Origin: Roseiarcus sp963726105
GTDB lineage: Bacteria > Pseudomonadota > Alphaproteobacteria > Rhizobiales > Beijerinckiaceae
NCBI GenBank assembly: GCA_963726105.1
Contig: CAVSBJ010000018.1
Coordinates: forward strand, 1-64,000
DNA length: 64,000 bases
Direction: 5' to 3'
Shown here: in pieces, positions 15,011 to 23,666 of the stretch
How the letters are laid out: the number at the start of each line of letters is the position of its first letter
Position numbering within the stretch: the stretch's first letter is position 1
Notes under the pieces: model-generated
The model's database searches: none
What the model was told of the DNA's origin: nothing
The model's input: the letters and a program-made list of their open reading frames with translations, nothing else
Translations under genes and position numbers: made by a program

Positions 15011-15659
15011 GAGCTGGAAGGACAAGCGCGGCGAGCCCGACCCGCCGCGCGGCTACCACCACGGCAATTTGCGCGAGGCGCTGATCCGCGCCGCGCTGGA
15101 ACTGATCGCGACCAAGGGAACAGCTGGATTCACTTTCGCGGAAGCGGCGCGCTTCGCCGGGGTGAGCCCCGCTGCGCCCTACCGGCATTTCCGCGACCGC
15201 GATGAGCTGATGGCGAGCGTGGCGCTGCGCGGCTTCGAGCAATTCGAGGCGGCGTTGGCGCGCGCGTGGGATGGCGGGCGCCCGGACGCCTTCACCGCGC
15301 TGGATCGGCTCGGCAAGGCCTATCTCGAATTCGCTCGTGCGGAACCCGCTTTCTACTCGGCCATGTTCGAAGCCGGCGTTCCGGCCGGCGCAAACGCTTC
15401 GCTAAGAGACGCGGGTGAACGGGCCTTCGCCGTCTTGCGCGGCGCCGCTGACGCGATCTGCGCCGCGATGCCCGCGACGGGTCGCCCGCCCGCGCTCATG
15501 GTCGCCCTGCATATCTGGGGCATGGCGCATGGCGTGGCTTCCCTGTTCGGACGCGCGGATGGGGCTCAGCGCGCGCTGCCGATGTCGGCAGCGGAACTCC
15601 TCGAGGCGCAGGTGCTGGTCTATTTGCGCGGGCTTGGGGTCAACGCCGCGCGGCTGTGA
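15009..15659 (+). CDS. TetR/AcrR family repressor (WHG-type C-terminus)
   Basis: A 216-residue regulator. The N-terminal HTH is seen in NLREALIRAALELIATKGTA and FTFAEAARFAGVSPAAPYRH; the C-terminal half (YLEFARAEPAFYSAMFEAGV; LMVALHIWGMAHGVASLFGR) has the WHG ligand domain pattern. The ligand is unknown. No clear Shine-Dalgarno precedes the ATG; instead the start codon lies in a dyad (14992-15010), so the mRNA may be near leaderless. It is divergent from lysE and 99 bp before the DUF2852 gene, which has its own different dyad. Confidence 0.88.
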   Translation: MSWKDKRGEPDPPRGYHHGNLREALIRAALELIATKGTAGFTFAEAARFAGVSPAAPYRHFRDRDELMASVALRGFEQFEAALARAWDGGRPDAFTALDRLGKAYLEFARAEPAFYSAMFEAGVPAGANASLRDAGERAFAVLRGAADAICAAMPATGRPPALMVALHIWGMAHGVASLFGRADGAQRALPMSAAELLEAQVLVYLRGLGVNAARL

Positions 15660-15699
15660 GAGCTCACTTGCAGGCTTCATCGCGGTCCTCGGGAAGGAC

Positions 15700-15743
15700 T
15701 TGACAACCGCTCTCGAGATAAAGTAAATGTTCATTACATTTAC
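15700..15743 (+). promoter_or_regulatory. Promoter with overlapping dyad operator before the DUF2852 gene
   Basis: A consensus -35 (TTGACA, 15700-15705) is followed 17-18 bp later by a -10-like GTAAAT/TAAATG. The -10 lies in a perfect dyad GTAAATGT-TCATT-ACATTTAC at 15723-15743 (8-bp arms, 5-bp spacer), the geometry of a TetR-type operator. Its arm differs from the ATGTAAA arm at 14992, so whether the same TetR binds both is open. Confidence 0.6.
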
Positions 15744-15758
15744 ACGTGAGGACGCGCC

Positions 15759-16214
15759 ATGCCAATCATTCTTACGGTTTTGGGGTTTCTGTGGTGGTGG
15801 CCGATCGGCCTCCTGCTTCTTGCCCTCTTTGTTGGGCGGGGAAAGTTCGGCTGCCGGCGTCACCTGTCTTACGCAGGCGATGCGCCGATGTTTAACGGCG
15901 AGCACCGTCCGGACCGCTGGGACCACAAGATGACCCGCTTGCAGGAAAAAATGGAGATGGTGCGCGCGAAGGCGGACCAGTTCAGGAGCGGGGGCGACTG
16001 GTTCGGCCCGGCGACGAGCGGAAACCGCGCCTTCGACGACTATCGGTCCGAGACGCTGAAGCGCCTCGAAGAGGAGCAGCGCGAATTCAAGGACTTCCTT
16101 GCCCGCCTGCGCTTCGCCAGGGACCGGGCCGAATTCGACCAGTTCATGACCGAGCGGCGGAATCGCCCGTTCGAGCCGGGATCGCAGTCCGAGCCGGCGC
16201 CGCCGCGCGACTGA
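15759..16214 (+). CDS. DUF2852 membrane-anchored protein
   Basis: A 151-residue protein with one N-terminal membrane segment (LTVLGFLWWWPIGLLLLALF) and a charged helical cytoplasmic part (MTRLQEKMEMVRAKADQFRS; SETLKRLEEEQREFKDFLAR), the normal DUF2852 layout, with the family motif NRAFDDYRSETLKRLEEEQ. Function is not known. GAGG precedes the ATG. The promoter has an embedded dyad (15700-15743), so expression is probably repressor controlled. Confidence 0.85.
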   Translation: MPIILTVLGFLWWWPIGLLLLALFVGRGKFGCRRHLSYAGDAPMFNGEHRPDRWDHKMTRLQEKMEMVRAKADQFRSGGDWFGPATSGNRAFDDYRSETLKRLEEEQREFKDFLARLRFARDRAEFDQFMTERRNRPFEPGSQSEPAPPRD

Positions 16215-16252
16215 CGCCGACTGAGGCTCCACGGCTTCTTAAAATCTGCGTT

Positions 16253-16284
16253 GCGGGGCGCCCTTCCACGGAAGGACGCCCCGC
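16253..16284 (+). terminator. GC-rich hairpin after the DUF2852 gene
   Basis: GCGGGGCG...CGCCCCGC with an inner CCTTCC-AC-GGAAGG stem forms a near continuous 15-bp hairpin with one internal mismatch, 39 bp after the stop. It has no T tract. Just after it, TGGGGGCGGCGAAA occurs twice, 22 bp apart. The rest of the 16215-16523 gap shows nothing else. Confidence 0.5.
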
Positions 16285-16523
16285 TCGCGTATGGGGGCGG
16301 CGAAATGCGCGTGGGGGCGGCGAAAAGAGCGGAGCGACACGACGCTGCGGATCCGGAATGCGATGGTTCGCCCGCCTGACGTCATCCGGGCTGGTTGAAC
16401 GTCTCAGCTTCGCTTGGCCAATTCCAGCCGGACCAATGGTGCGGCGACGGAGCAGGTAGTAATACGCATATACAAAGGACAACGAGGGTTTCAAAAACGG
16501 ACCGAAGCCGCTGGAGGTCCGAA

Positions 16524-16628
16524 TTGAGCGAAGTGCACCTGATTTGGTTTGGCCTTATCGCAATTTTCGTCCTGATCGCCATTGCCGTAGCGGCGTTGAG
16601 TCTCCTCCCGGTCCGGGAGCGTCGGTGA
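16524..16628 (+). CDS. 34-residue single-span membrane protein
   Basis: A short frame starts TTG at 16524, with GGAGG 6 nt upstream, and reads MSEVHLIWFGLIAIFVLIAI then AVAALSLLPVRERR. It is one hydrophobic helix with a basic C-terminal end, consistent with a small inner-membrane protein. The strong ribosome site and clean membrane profile argue for translation. The size resembles KdpF-like subunits but no kdp genes are near. No function assigned. Confidence 0.5.
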   Translation: MSEVHLIWFGLIAIFVLIAIAVAALSLLPVRERR

Positions 16629-16718
16629 GGGCGTCAGCTGCCGGGTCAGGGCTGGTCTCAGAAGGCGGGAAGGTCCGTTCCTGGGGCCTTTCCTCCGTTG
16701 CTCCGCCGCCGCTGCGGA

Positions 16719-16750
16719 GTCCGATTGGGTTTGACACGGGCCAATCGGAC
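16719..16750. terminator. 10-bp inverted repeat between the small membrane protein and lptM
   Basis: GTCCGATTGG and CCAATCGGAC pair perfectly around a 12-nt loop. Located 90 bp after the 34-residue gene and 95 bp before lptM, it may end upstream transcription or belong to a dispersed intergenic repeat family. Confidence 0.45.
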
Positions 16751-16844
16751 CGACTTTGATCCTGACCGTCGCTTATGAGCCCGGCGCCGCCTCGCCTCCC
16801 GTCGCGGTTTCTGTATAGTCGCCCGCGACCATTCGGAGTCGCTT

Positions 16845-17090
16845 GTGGCCGCTCAATTCCCGTATCGTTTCTTTAGGCCGGCGCGCCTGACAACGCTCGC
16901 AGCGCTGCTCGCGCTTGGCCTTGCTGCTTGCGGGCGCTATGGGCCCTTGGAGCCCCCGCCCGACCCCAACGCGCCACCCAAGCCGGCCAACTCGAGCCCC
17001 ACCACCATGAACGGCGGCCTGTCCAGACCGTCGATCCCGCCGATCGTGCCGCCGAAGGAGCCGTTCTTTCTCGATTTCCTGCTGAAATAA
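16845..17090 (+). CDS. lptM: LptM-like lipoprotein
   Basis: An 81-residue lipoprotein starting GTG at 16845. The signal peptide ends in lipobox LAAC (TTLAALLALGLAACGRYGPL), and GRYGPLEPPP follows the acylated Cys, the short conserved block of LptM/YifL proteins. The rest is Pro/Asn-rich and unstructured. LptM assists assembly of the LptDE LPS translocon in enterobacteria; here this is by homology. It lies 15 bp upstream of lysA, as is usual in proteobacteria. Confidence 0.85.
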   Translation: MAAQFPYRFFRPARLTTLAALLALGLAACGRYGPLEPPPDPNAPPKPANSSPTTMNGGLSRPSIPPIVPPKEPFFLDFLLK

Positions 17091-17105
17091 GTTTAACTCC
17101 CGCGG

Positions 17106-18374
17106 ATGCATCCCTTCATCTATCGCAACGGCGCTCTCCACGCCGAGGACGTCGATTTGGCGACGATCGCTGAAGCCGTCGAGACGCCCTTCTATTGCTA
17201 TTCGAGCGCCGCGATCGCGGACAGTTTCAAGGCCTTTCGGGACGCTTTCGCAGGCCAGAACGCGCTCATTTCGTATGCGATGAAGGCCAATTCGAATCAG
17301 GCGGTGCTGACGACGCTGGCGGAACTTGGCGCGGGCATGGACGTCGTCAGCGAGGGAGAACTGAGACGGGCGCGGGCGGCCGGGGTGCCCGGAGAGCGCA
17401 TCATCTTTTCCGGCGTGGGCAAAACGCCGGCCGAGATGAACCTTGGGCTCGACGAAAACATCTTCTGCTTCAATGTCGAATCGGAGCCGGAGTTGGAAGC
17501 GCTCTCGCGCCTGGCCGCCGCTCGCGGCGCCGTTGCGCCGATCGCCATCCGGGTCAATCCCGACATCGACGCGCGCACCCACGCCAAGATCGCGACCGGC
17601 AAGTCGGAGAACAAGTTCGGCGTGCCAATCTCCCGCGCCCGTGACGTTTACGCCTACGCCCGCACCCTGCCCGGCCTGAGCGTCCACGGAGTCGACATGC
17701 ATATCGGCTCGCAGATTACTGATCTTGAGCCGTTCGATGACGCGTTCGTGCTGCTCGCGGAGTTCGTGCAGGCGTTGAGAGCCGATGGGCACACGATCGA
17801 GCACGTCGATCTCGGCGGCGGCCTCGGCATTCCTTATCGCAACGACAACAACCCGCCGCCGTCGCCGGAGCAATACGCCGCAACCGCGGCGAAGAGCACG
17901 GCGGCGCTCGGCTGCAAGGTGATTCTGGAGCCGGGCCGAGCGATCGTTGGCAATGCCGGAGCGCTGGTCGCTTCGGTCATCTATCTCAAGAAGGGCGAGA
18001 ACAAGCGTTTCGTCATCGTCGATGCGGCCATGAACGATCTTGTCCGCCCAACGCTCTACGACGCGCACCACGAGATCCTGCCAGTCAAAGAGCCGAAGCC
18101 GGACGCACAGCGGACGCACAGCGACGTGGTCGGCCCTGTCTGCGAAAGCGGCGACTATCTCGCGCTCGACCGCGACTTGCCGGAACTCGTCGCGGGCGAT
18201 CTCCTGGCGGTGATGAGCGCCGGCGCTTACGGCGCCGTGCAGGCCGGAACCTACAATACGCGCCTTCTCGTTCCCGAAGTGCTGGTGAAAGGCGCGCAAT
18301 ACGCCATCGTGAGGCCAAGGACGACATATGAGGAATTGATCGGCCTCGACACACTTCCGCCTTGGTTAGAGTGA
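17106..18374 (+). CDS. lysA: Diaminopimelate decarboxylase
   Basis: PLP enzyme converting meso-diaminopimelate to lysine, last step of lysine synthesis. At 422 residues it has the family length. Motifs: PLP lysine in SYAMKANSNQAVL, HIGSQITDLEPF, glycine-rich phosphate site LGGGLGI and EPGRAIVGNAG, active-site CESGDYLALDRDLPE, and GAYGAVQAGTYNTR near the C-terminus. It follows lptM and precedes the TIGR02302 gene, probably one operon. Confidence 0.96.
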   Translation: MHPFIYRNGALHAEDVDLATIAEAVETPFYCYSSAAIADSFKAFRDAFAGQNALISYAMKANSNQAVLTTLAELGAGMDVVSEGELRRARAAGVPGERIIFSGVGKTPAEMNLGLDENIFCFNVESEPELEALSRLAAARGAVAPIAIRVNPDIDARTHAKIATGKSENKFGVPISRARDVYAYARTLPGLSVHGVDMHIGSQITDLEPFDDAFVLLAEFVQALRADGHTIEHVDLGGGLGIPYRNDNNPPPSPEQYAATAAKSTAALGCKVILEPGRAIVGNAGALVASVIYLKKGENKRFVIVDAAMNDLVRPTLYDAHHEILPVKEPKPDAQRTHSDVVGPVCESGDYLALDRDLPELVAGDLLAVMSAGAYGAVQAGTYNTRLLVPEVLVKGAQYAIVRPRTTYEELIGLDTLPPWLE

Positions 18375-18486
18375 GGCTGGCGAGGGCGGGAATCGTCGCG
18401 CAGCCTGGCCAAACTCTTGGCCCGGAACTTGCGCCTGAGACAATCGCGCACAATCTGAATCGCCAACGAGGGACCATGGCGTCGCA

Positions 18487-21156
18487 GTGAAGGACCAGGA
18501 CACCCCATCGATCGACCAGGGACAATTCGCGGAGCTCGCGCTCTGGGCGCGACGCGCGCTTCTGGTCGAGCGCGTCTGGCCGCCGATCGTCTTCGCCATC
18601 GCGGTCGCCATCCTGTTTCTCGCCGCCTCATGGGCCGGAGCCTGGCAGTTCGCTCCGCGTGCCGTTCGGATCGGCGGCGTCATCCTGTTCGCGCTCGGCC
18701 TTGGAGCGGCCCTGTCGCCGCTCATGCGATTGCGCCGTCCCGCGGCGCGCGACGTTCTGGCGAGGCTCGATCGCGATGCGAAGGTGAGCCACCGTCCCGC
18801 CTCCTCGCTCGCCGATTCTCTCGCCAATGACCATGGCGATTCCGGCACGCAGGCCCTCTGGGCGGCCCATCGGGCGCGGCTTGAGCGCCAAGTCGAGGCC
18901 ATTCGCGTTTCCCCCCCCTCGCCCGGCATGGCGGGGCGGGACCCCTATGCGCTCCGCTTCGGCGTGGCCCTGCTCGCCTTCGCGGCGGCGATCGTCGCCG
19001 GACCCGAGATGTACGGCCGTTTCGCCGCCGCTTTCGACTGGCGCAGCGACGAGGCCTTCGCCGCGATCGCGGAGAGCCGCATCGACGCATGGATCGACCC
19101 GCCGCCCTATGCCGGCCAACCGCCGCTGGTCATCGATTTCAAGTCCGCCGATCCGCAGCCGCTGACCGTCCCGGAAGATTCGGTTCTGGTGGTGCGCGGC
19201 GATCCAGGCGTGGTCGGAACGCGCGTCGAGGGGGCGATCACGCCCTCGGAACAGAAAAACGAAACGCCGGCCGCCGCCGCGTCAGGCGAGAAAGCCGCCG
19301 CCACAGCCCCGGCCGCCTCCCCGCCCGCGAGCGCTTCGGCTGCGAACGCGCCCGCAGAAAAACGCTGGACGATCCATGGGCCGGGCAGGGTCACGATCCT
19401 GCGCGGCGGCCAGCCCGCCGCGGTCGCCGTCCTCGCCGTCACTCCGGCCGGCAATCCGACGATCGTCTCGACCCAGGACCCGCGCGCCAATCTCACCGGC
19501 ACGCTGACGCTCGCCTACAAGACGCAAGATCGGTTTGGGCTCGCCAACGCGCGCGCGGACTTCTCTCGCCCGCACGAGGGTTCTGGCCCCGCCCCGCGTA
19601 CACTGGCGCCGCCGCCCCAAGCCGCCCTGCAACTGCCGCCAACCGCCAATGGCGTCGGCGACGGGCACACGACCGTCGACCTATCGGAGCACCCGTGGGC
19701 GGGCGCAAAGGTGACGATGCGGCTGAGCGCGATCAGCATTTCGGGCAAGACCGGCGACAGCGGGCCGATCGAAGTGACGCTGCCGCAGCGAAACTTCCAC
19801 AACCCGCTCGCCCGCGCCCTCGTCGAGCAGCGCCGCAACCTCATTCTCGACCCGGACCACGCGCCAAAGCAGGTCGATATCGCCCTATCCGGCCTCTCGA
19901 TCGCGCCGGAATTGTTCGACACCCCGGCCAATATCTATCTCGGTCTGAAGCAGGCCAAGACCTCGCTCGACCACGCCCACAGCGACGCGGATCTGCTTGA
20001 CGTGGCGGCGCTGCTCTGGGCGATGGCGCAGCAGCTCGAGAACGGCGACGCCTCGAAAGCCGAGCGCGATCTGCGCGCGGCCGAGCAGGCGCTACGCGAG
20101 GCGCTTCAGCGCGGCGCGAGCGACGAGGAAATCAAGAAGCTCATGCAGCAATTGCGAGAGGCCGCCAACCGCTTCATGAGCGAGATGGCGCGCAACTCGC
20201 CGGACACCAATTCGGAGGACCAGAACGTTCAGTCGAAAGACATGGACAAGATGATGGACCAGATGGAGGACGCCGCGCGCAACGGATCGCGTGAAGACGC
20301 TCAAGCCATGCTCGACCAGATGCAGGAAATGTTCGAGAACATGCGCAGCGCGCAGGAAGACCAGGACAGCCCGGCCGATCGCGAGATGCGCAAGCAAATC
20401 GGCGAACTCGAGAAGCTTCTCCGCGACCAACAATCCTTGCGCGACGACACGTTCCGGAGCGACCAGAAGGATCGCGAGCGCAAACGGGCGCGGCGCCGCC
20501 AATCGTCGCCGGATCAGCAGGACTCGCAGGGGCAGCCGGACCAGGATGGTTCGAACGCTCCCGACCAGGGCGACAACGATCCCGACCAGGACGACAAGCA
20601 GAGCCAGGACCAGGCCGATAAGGGCGAACCGCAGCTCGGCGATCGCCAGCAGCAGCTGCGCGACCGCCTTGCCGAATTGCAGCGCAAGCTCAAGAGCCTC
20701 GGCATGAAGGGCGAGAAGGGGTTCGACGACGCGCAGGGCGATATGAAAGAAGCCGAAGGCGACCTCAAAGAGGGCCAAGGCAAATCGGGCCACAGCAGGC
20801 AGAACGGCAAAGGCGCTGCGGTCGACGCGCAGGGCCGAGCGCTCCAGGCGCTGCGCGACGGCGCGCAGGGTCTGCAGAAGCAGATGGACGGTCAAGGCCA
20901 GGGTAAGGGCAAGGGCCGCAACGGCAAGGGCAATTATGTCGCGCGCAAGTCCCGGCCGGGAGGGACGCCAAGCGACGATCCGCTCGGCCGCGGAGCGGAA
21001 GGCGAGAAAGGACGCGAGGATGGGCCGCTGAATGAATCCGCCGGCGCCGCCGAGCGCGCGCACCGGGTCATGGAGGAACTGCGCCGCCGCCTCGCCGATC
21101 CCAACCGTGCCGTGGACGAGCGCGATTACCTCGAACGGCTGATGAAACGGGACTGA
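18487..21156 (+). CDS. TIGR02302 / DUF4175 family membrane protein
   Basis: An 889-residue protein of a family restricted, to my knowledge, to alphaproteobacteria and placed next to lysA as here. Two hydrophobic segments near the N-terminus (about 35-85) and one near 160 anchor it; a large periplasmic-type region follows, with an Ala/Pro-rich insert near 265-295. From about 560 to 860 it is dominated by Gln, Asp, Lys and Arg (QMEDAARNGSREDAQAMLDQ; QLRDRLAELQRKLKSLGMKG), typical coiled-coil or disordered sequence. The start is GTG at 18487. Function unknown; a cell-envelope role is suggested only by topology. Confidence 0.85.
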   Translation: MKDQDTPSIDQGQFAELALWARRALLVERVWPPIVFAIAVAILFLAASWAGAWQFAPRAVRIGGVILFALGLGAALSPLMRLRRPAARDVLARLDRDAKVSHRPASSLADSLANDHGDSGTQALWAAHRARLERQVEAIRVSPPSPGMAGRDPYALRFGVALLAFAAAIVAGPEMYGRFAAAFDWRSDEAFAAIAESRIDAWIDPPPYAGQPPLVIDFKSADPQPLTVPEDSVLVVRGDPGVVGTRVEGAITPSEQKNETPAAAASGEKAAATAPAASPPASASAANAPAEKRWTIHGPGRVTILRGGQPAAVAVLAVTPAGNPTIVSTQDPRANLTGTLTLAYKTQDRFGLANARADFSRPHEGSGPAPRTLAPPPQAALQLPPTANGVGDGHTTVDLSEHPWAGAKVTMRLSAISISGKTGDSGPIEVTLPQRNFHNPLARALVEQRRNLILDPDHAPKQVDIALSGLSIAPELFDTPANIYLGLKQAKTSLDHAHSDADLLDVAALLWAMAQQLENGDASKAERDLRAAEQALREALQRGASDEEIKKLMQQLREAANRFMSEMARNSPDTNSEDQNVQSKDMDKMMDQMEDAARNGSREDAQAMLDQMQEMFENMRSAQEDQDSPADREMRKQIGELEKLLRDQQSLRDDTFRSDQKDRERKRARRRQSSPDQQDSQGQPDQDGSNAPDQGDNDPDQDDKQSQDQADKGEPQLGDRQQQLRDRLAELQRKLKSLGMKGEKGFDDAQGDMKEAEGDLKEGQGKSGHSRQNGKGAAVDAQGRALQALRDGAQGLQKQMDGQGQGKGKGRNGKGNYVARKSRPGGTPSDDPLGRGAEGEKGREDGPLNESAGAAERAHRVMEELRRRLADPNRAVDERDYLERLMKRD

Positions 21157-21375
21157 GAGCGCCAGCGCAATCCGAAGGCCGCCGCCAAAGGTGCTCGGTT
21201 TTGCCCGCGACCCAGGCTTTTCAGCCCCTTAGGTCTCCTTTTCTGCAACCTCTAGCCGCGCCGCGCCGCGCATGATTTCAGTCAGGCCCCGAGCGAGTTG
21301 CGCGGCGGCGTGGGGCGCGCATAATGGCCAAAAAACGGCAGGCCGCGTCGCCGTACGGTCCTGGGGTGGGAAACG

Positions 21376-22944
21376 ATGGTCGAACTCGAAGGCGTCGCCT
21401 GCGTGGCGGATGTGGCGCGCACACAGGCGCTCCGTCGCGGCGGCAAGACCGCGCTCGTGTTCGAGGGCCGAGACAGAACCTTCGCCGAGGTGGACGCGAT
21501 GGCCTCTCGGGTCGCCAACGCGCTGATCGCGTCCAGCATCCGAACGCAGGAACGGATCGCGTATCTCGGCAAGAACTCCGATCACTTTCTGCCCTGCCTG
21601 TTTGGGGCTTGCAAGGCGCGCATGGCGCTCGCGCCATTCAACTTTCGCCTCGCGCCGGCCGAGATCGCCCGCCTGCTTGAGGACAGCGAGGCGAGGATCA
21701 TGCTTGTCGGCCCGGACCTCGCCGACCTCGCCGACCGGGCGGTCGCCTCGCTCGCTTCGAAGCCTCGAATGATCGCTCTCGGCTTCGCGCGCGAGGGCTA
21801 CGAGCCATGCGACTCCTGGCTCGGATCCTCGACGTCAGACGACCCTCGGCTTGAGGCGGATCCGCAGGACGACGTGATCCAGGTCTACACCTCGGGCACC
21901 ACCGGCGGGCCCAAAGGGGTTCGCCTGACCAATCGCAATTACCTCACGACCTTCAGGCTTGCCGTGGCTTCGGGCGGCCTGAATTACAACCCCGGCGATA
22001 CAGTGCTGGCGGCAATGCCGTTCTTTCACGTCGCGGGCGTCAACATCGCGGTGATCGCCATGGCGAGCGGCGCCCGGTCGGCGATCCTCAGGGACGCCGC
22101 GCCGCAGCTCATTCTCGACACGATCAGCCGCGAGCGCGTCAATCACGCATTCCTCGCGCCCGCCCTCATTCAGATGCTGATGCAGACCGCGGGGATCGAG
22201 AGCGCCGATCTCTCCAGCATGGAAACGCTGACTTACGGAGCCTCGCCCATCTCGGAGGATTTGCTTGCTCGCGCGAGCGCGCGCTTTGGCTGCGAGTTCG
22301 TTCAGCTCTACGGCATGACCGAGACGTGCGGCGTCGGCGCGTTCCTATCCCATACTGATCATGATCCGGCGAAGGGCAAGCTGCGGTCATGCGGAACGGC
22401 ATGGCGAGGAGTTGACCTCAAGATTATCGCGGGGGACGGGATCGAGGCTGCGCGTGGCGCGGTCGGGGAAGTGGTGATCCGGTCCCACGTCGTCATGAAG
22501 GGCTACTGGAACAAGCCCGACGCGACCGCGGCTGCGATTGGCGACGGCTGGATGCGCACCGGCGACGCTGCTTACATGGACGAGGACGGCTATGTCTTCA
22601 TTCATGACCGGATGAAGGACATGATCCGCACCGGCGGCGAGAGCGTCTACCCGGCCGAGGTCGAGAACGCGCTCTTCGGTCATCCGGCGATAGCCGACGC
22701 GGCCGTGATCGGCGTCCCCGACGACACATGGGGCGAAGCGGTGAAGGCGCTCGTCGTCTTGAAACCCGGGGCGCGGCGGGATGCGGCCGACATCATCGCC
22801 TGGGCGCGAGCGCGCATCGCACATTTCAAGACGCCGAAGTCGGTCGATTTCGTCGACTCGATCCCGCGCAACATCACCGGAAAAATCCTCAGACGCGAAT
22901 TGCGCGAACCCTATTGGAAAGGGCGCGACCGCAGGGTCAATTGA
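21376..22944 (+). CDS. AMP-binding acyl-CoA synthetase
   Basis: A 522-residue member of the ANL superfamily that activates a carboxylic acid through an acyl-AMP to its CoA thioester. Motifs: P-loop VYTSGTTGGPKGVRLTNRNY, QLYGMTETCG, GWMRTGDAAYMDEDGYVFIH, DRMKDMIRTGGESVYPAEVE and the C-terminal lysine region PRNITGKILRRELREP. Similar sequences are annotated long-chain acyl-CoA or fatty-acid synthetases; the chain length cannot be read. It runs 95 bp ahead of the cobalamin adenosyltransferase gene on the same strand. Confidence 0.88.
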   Translation: MVELEGVACVADVARTQALRRGGKTALVFEGRDRTFAEVDAMASRVANALIASSIRTQERIAYLGKNSDHFLPCLFGACKARMALAPFNFRLAPAEIARLLEDSEARIMLVGPDLADLADRAVASLASKPRMIALGFAREGYEPCDSWLGSSTSDDPRLEADPQDDVIQVYTSGTTGGPKGVRLTNRNYLTTFRLAVASGGLNYNPGDTVLAAMPFFHVAGVNIAVIAMASGARSAILRDAAPQLILDTISRERVNHAFLAPALIQMLMQTAGIESADLSSMETLTYGASPISEDLLARASARFGCEFVQLYGMTETCGVGAFLSHTDHDPAKGKLRSCGTAWRGVDLKIIAGDGIEAARGAVGEVVIRSHVVMKGYWNKPDATAAAIGDGWMRTGDAAYMDEDGYVFIHDRMKDMIRTGGESVYPAEVENALFGHPAIADAAVIGVPDDTWGEAVKALVVLKPGARRDAADIIAWARARIAHFKTPKSVDFVDSIPRNITGKILRRELREPYWKGRDRRVN

Positions 22945-23039
22945 GCCGCAAGGGAGTGGACGCAGGCGCCGTGCCGGGCTACGCGGGCGCCTTGGGAGCG
23001 ACCGGCGGCTCGCCGGCCACGCCGCGCCACGGGAACAGC

Positions 23040-23666
23040 ATGGTCAAGCTGAACGTCATCTATACGCGCACGGGGGATAAGGGCGAGACGGGGCTCGGCA
23101 ACGGCTCACGCCGGATCAAGAGCGATACGCGTGTCGCAGCGATGGGCGATGTCGATGAAACGAATTGCGCCATCGGTCTCGCGCTGCTTGCGGTGCGCAA
23201 TGCGGGCGACGCGGCCGACCTCGCAATCGAGCCGGTGCTGACGCGCGTCCAGAACGATCTGTTCGATCTGGGCGCCGACCTCTGCGTCCCGGGCCAAGCG
23301 CACGAAGCGCCGGGCGCTGTCCTGCGCGTCGCGCCGTCTCAGGTTCAGGCGCTCGAGCACGCCATCGACGCGCTCAACGCGAAGCTTCATCCGCTGCGCT
23401 CGTTCGTGCTGCCGGGCGGCACGGCGCCTGCGGCCGCGTTGCACCAGGCGCGCGCGATCTGCCGGCGAGCGGAGCGCACCATGGTCGCGCTGGCGGCGAT
23501 CGAGGGCGAGGAAGTCGGCGAGGCCGCGCTCGCCTATGTCAACCGGCTCTCCGATTATCTGTTCGTCGCCGCCCGCGCGGCCAACGACTTCGGCCGGTCG
23601 GACGTGCTGTGGGCACCGGGCGCCAACCAGAGCGAAAGCGCGAATCGGACCGACGACGATGCGTGA
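23040..23666 (+). CDS. ATP:cob(I)alamin adenosyltransferase, PduO type
   Basis: A 208-residue enzyme that transfers adenosyl from ATP to cob(I)alamin to make coenzyme B12. PduO-type signatures: the N-terminal ATP loop IYTRTGDKGETGLGNGSRRI, the residues AAMGDVDETNCAIGLAL, QNDLFDLGADLC, and the C-terminal helix RAICRRAERTMVALA with YVNRLSDYLFVAARAAN. It suggests adenosylcobalamin-dependent enzymes elsewhere. Its last 8 bp overlap anmK. Confidence 0.93.
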   Translation: MVKLNVIYTRTGDKGETGLGNGSRRIKSDTRVAAMGDVDETNCAIGLALLAVRNAGDAADLAIEPVLTRVQNDLFDLGADLCVPGQAHEAPGAVLRVAPSQVQALEHAIDALNAKLHPLRSFVLPGGTAPAAALHQARAICRRAERTMVALAAIEGEEVGEAALAYVNRLSDYLFVAARAANDFGRSDVLWAPGANQSESANRTDDDA

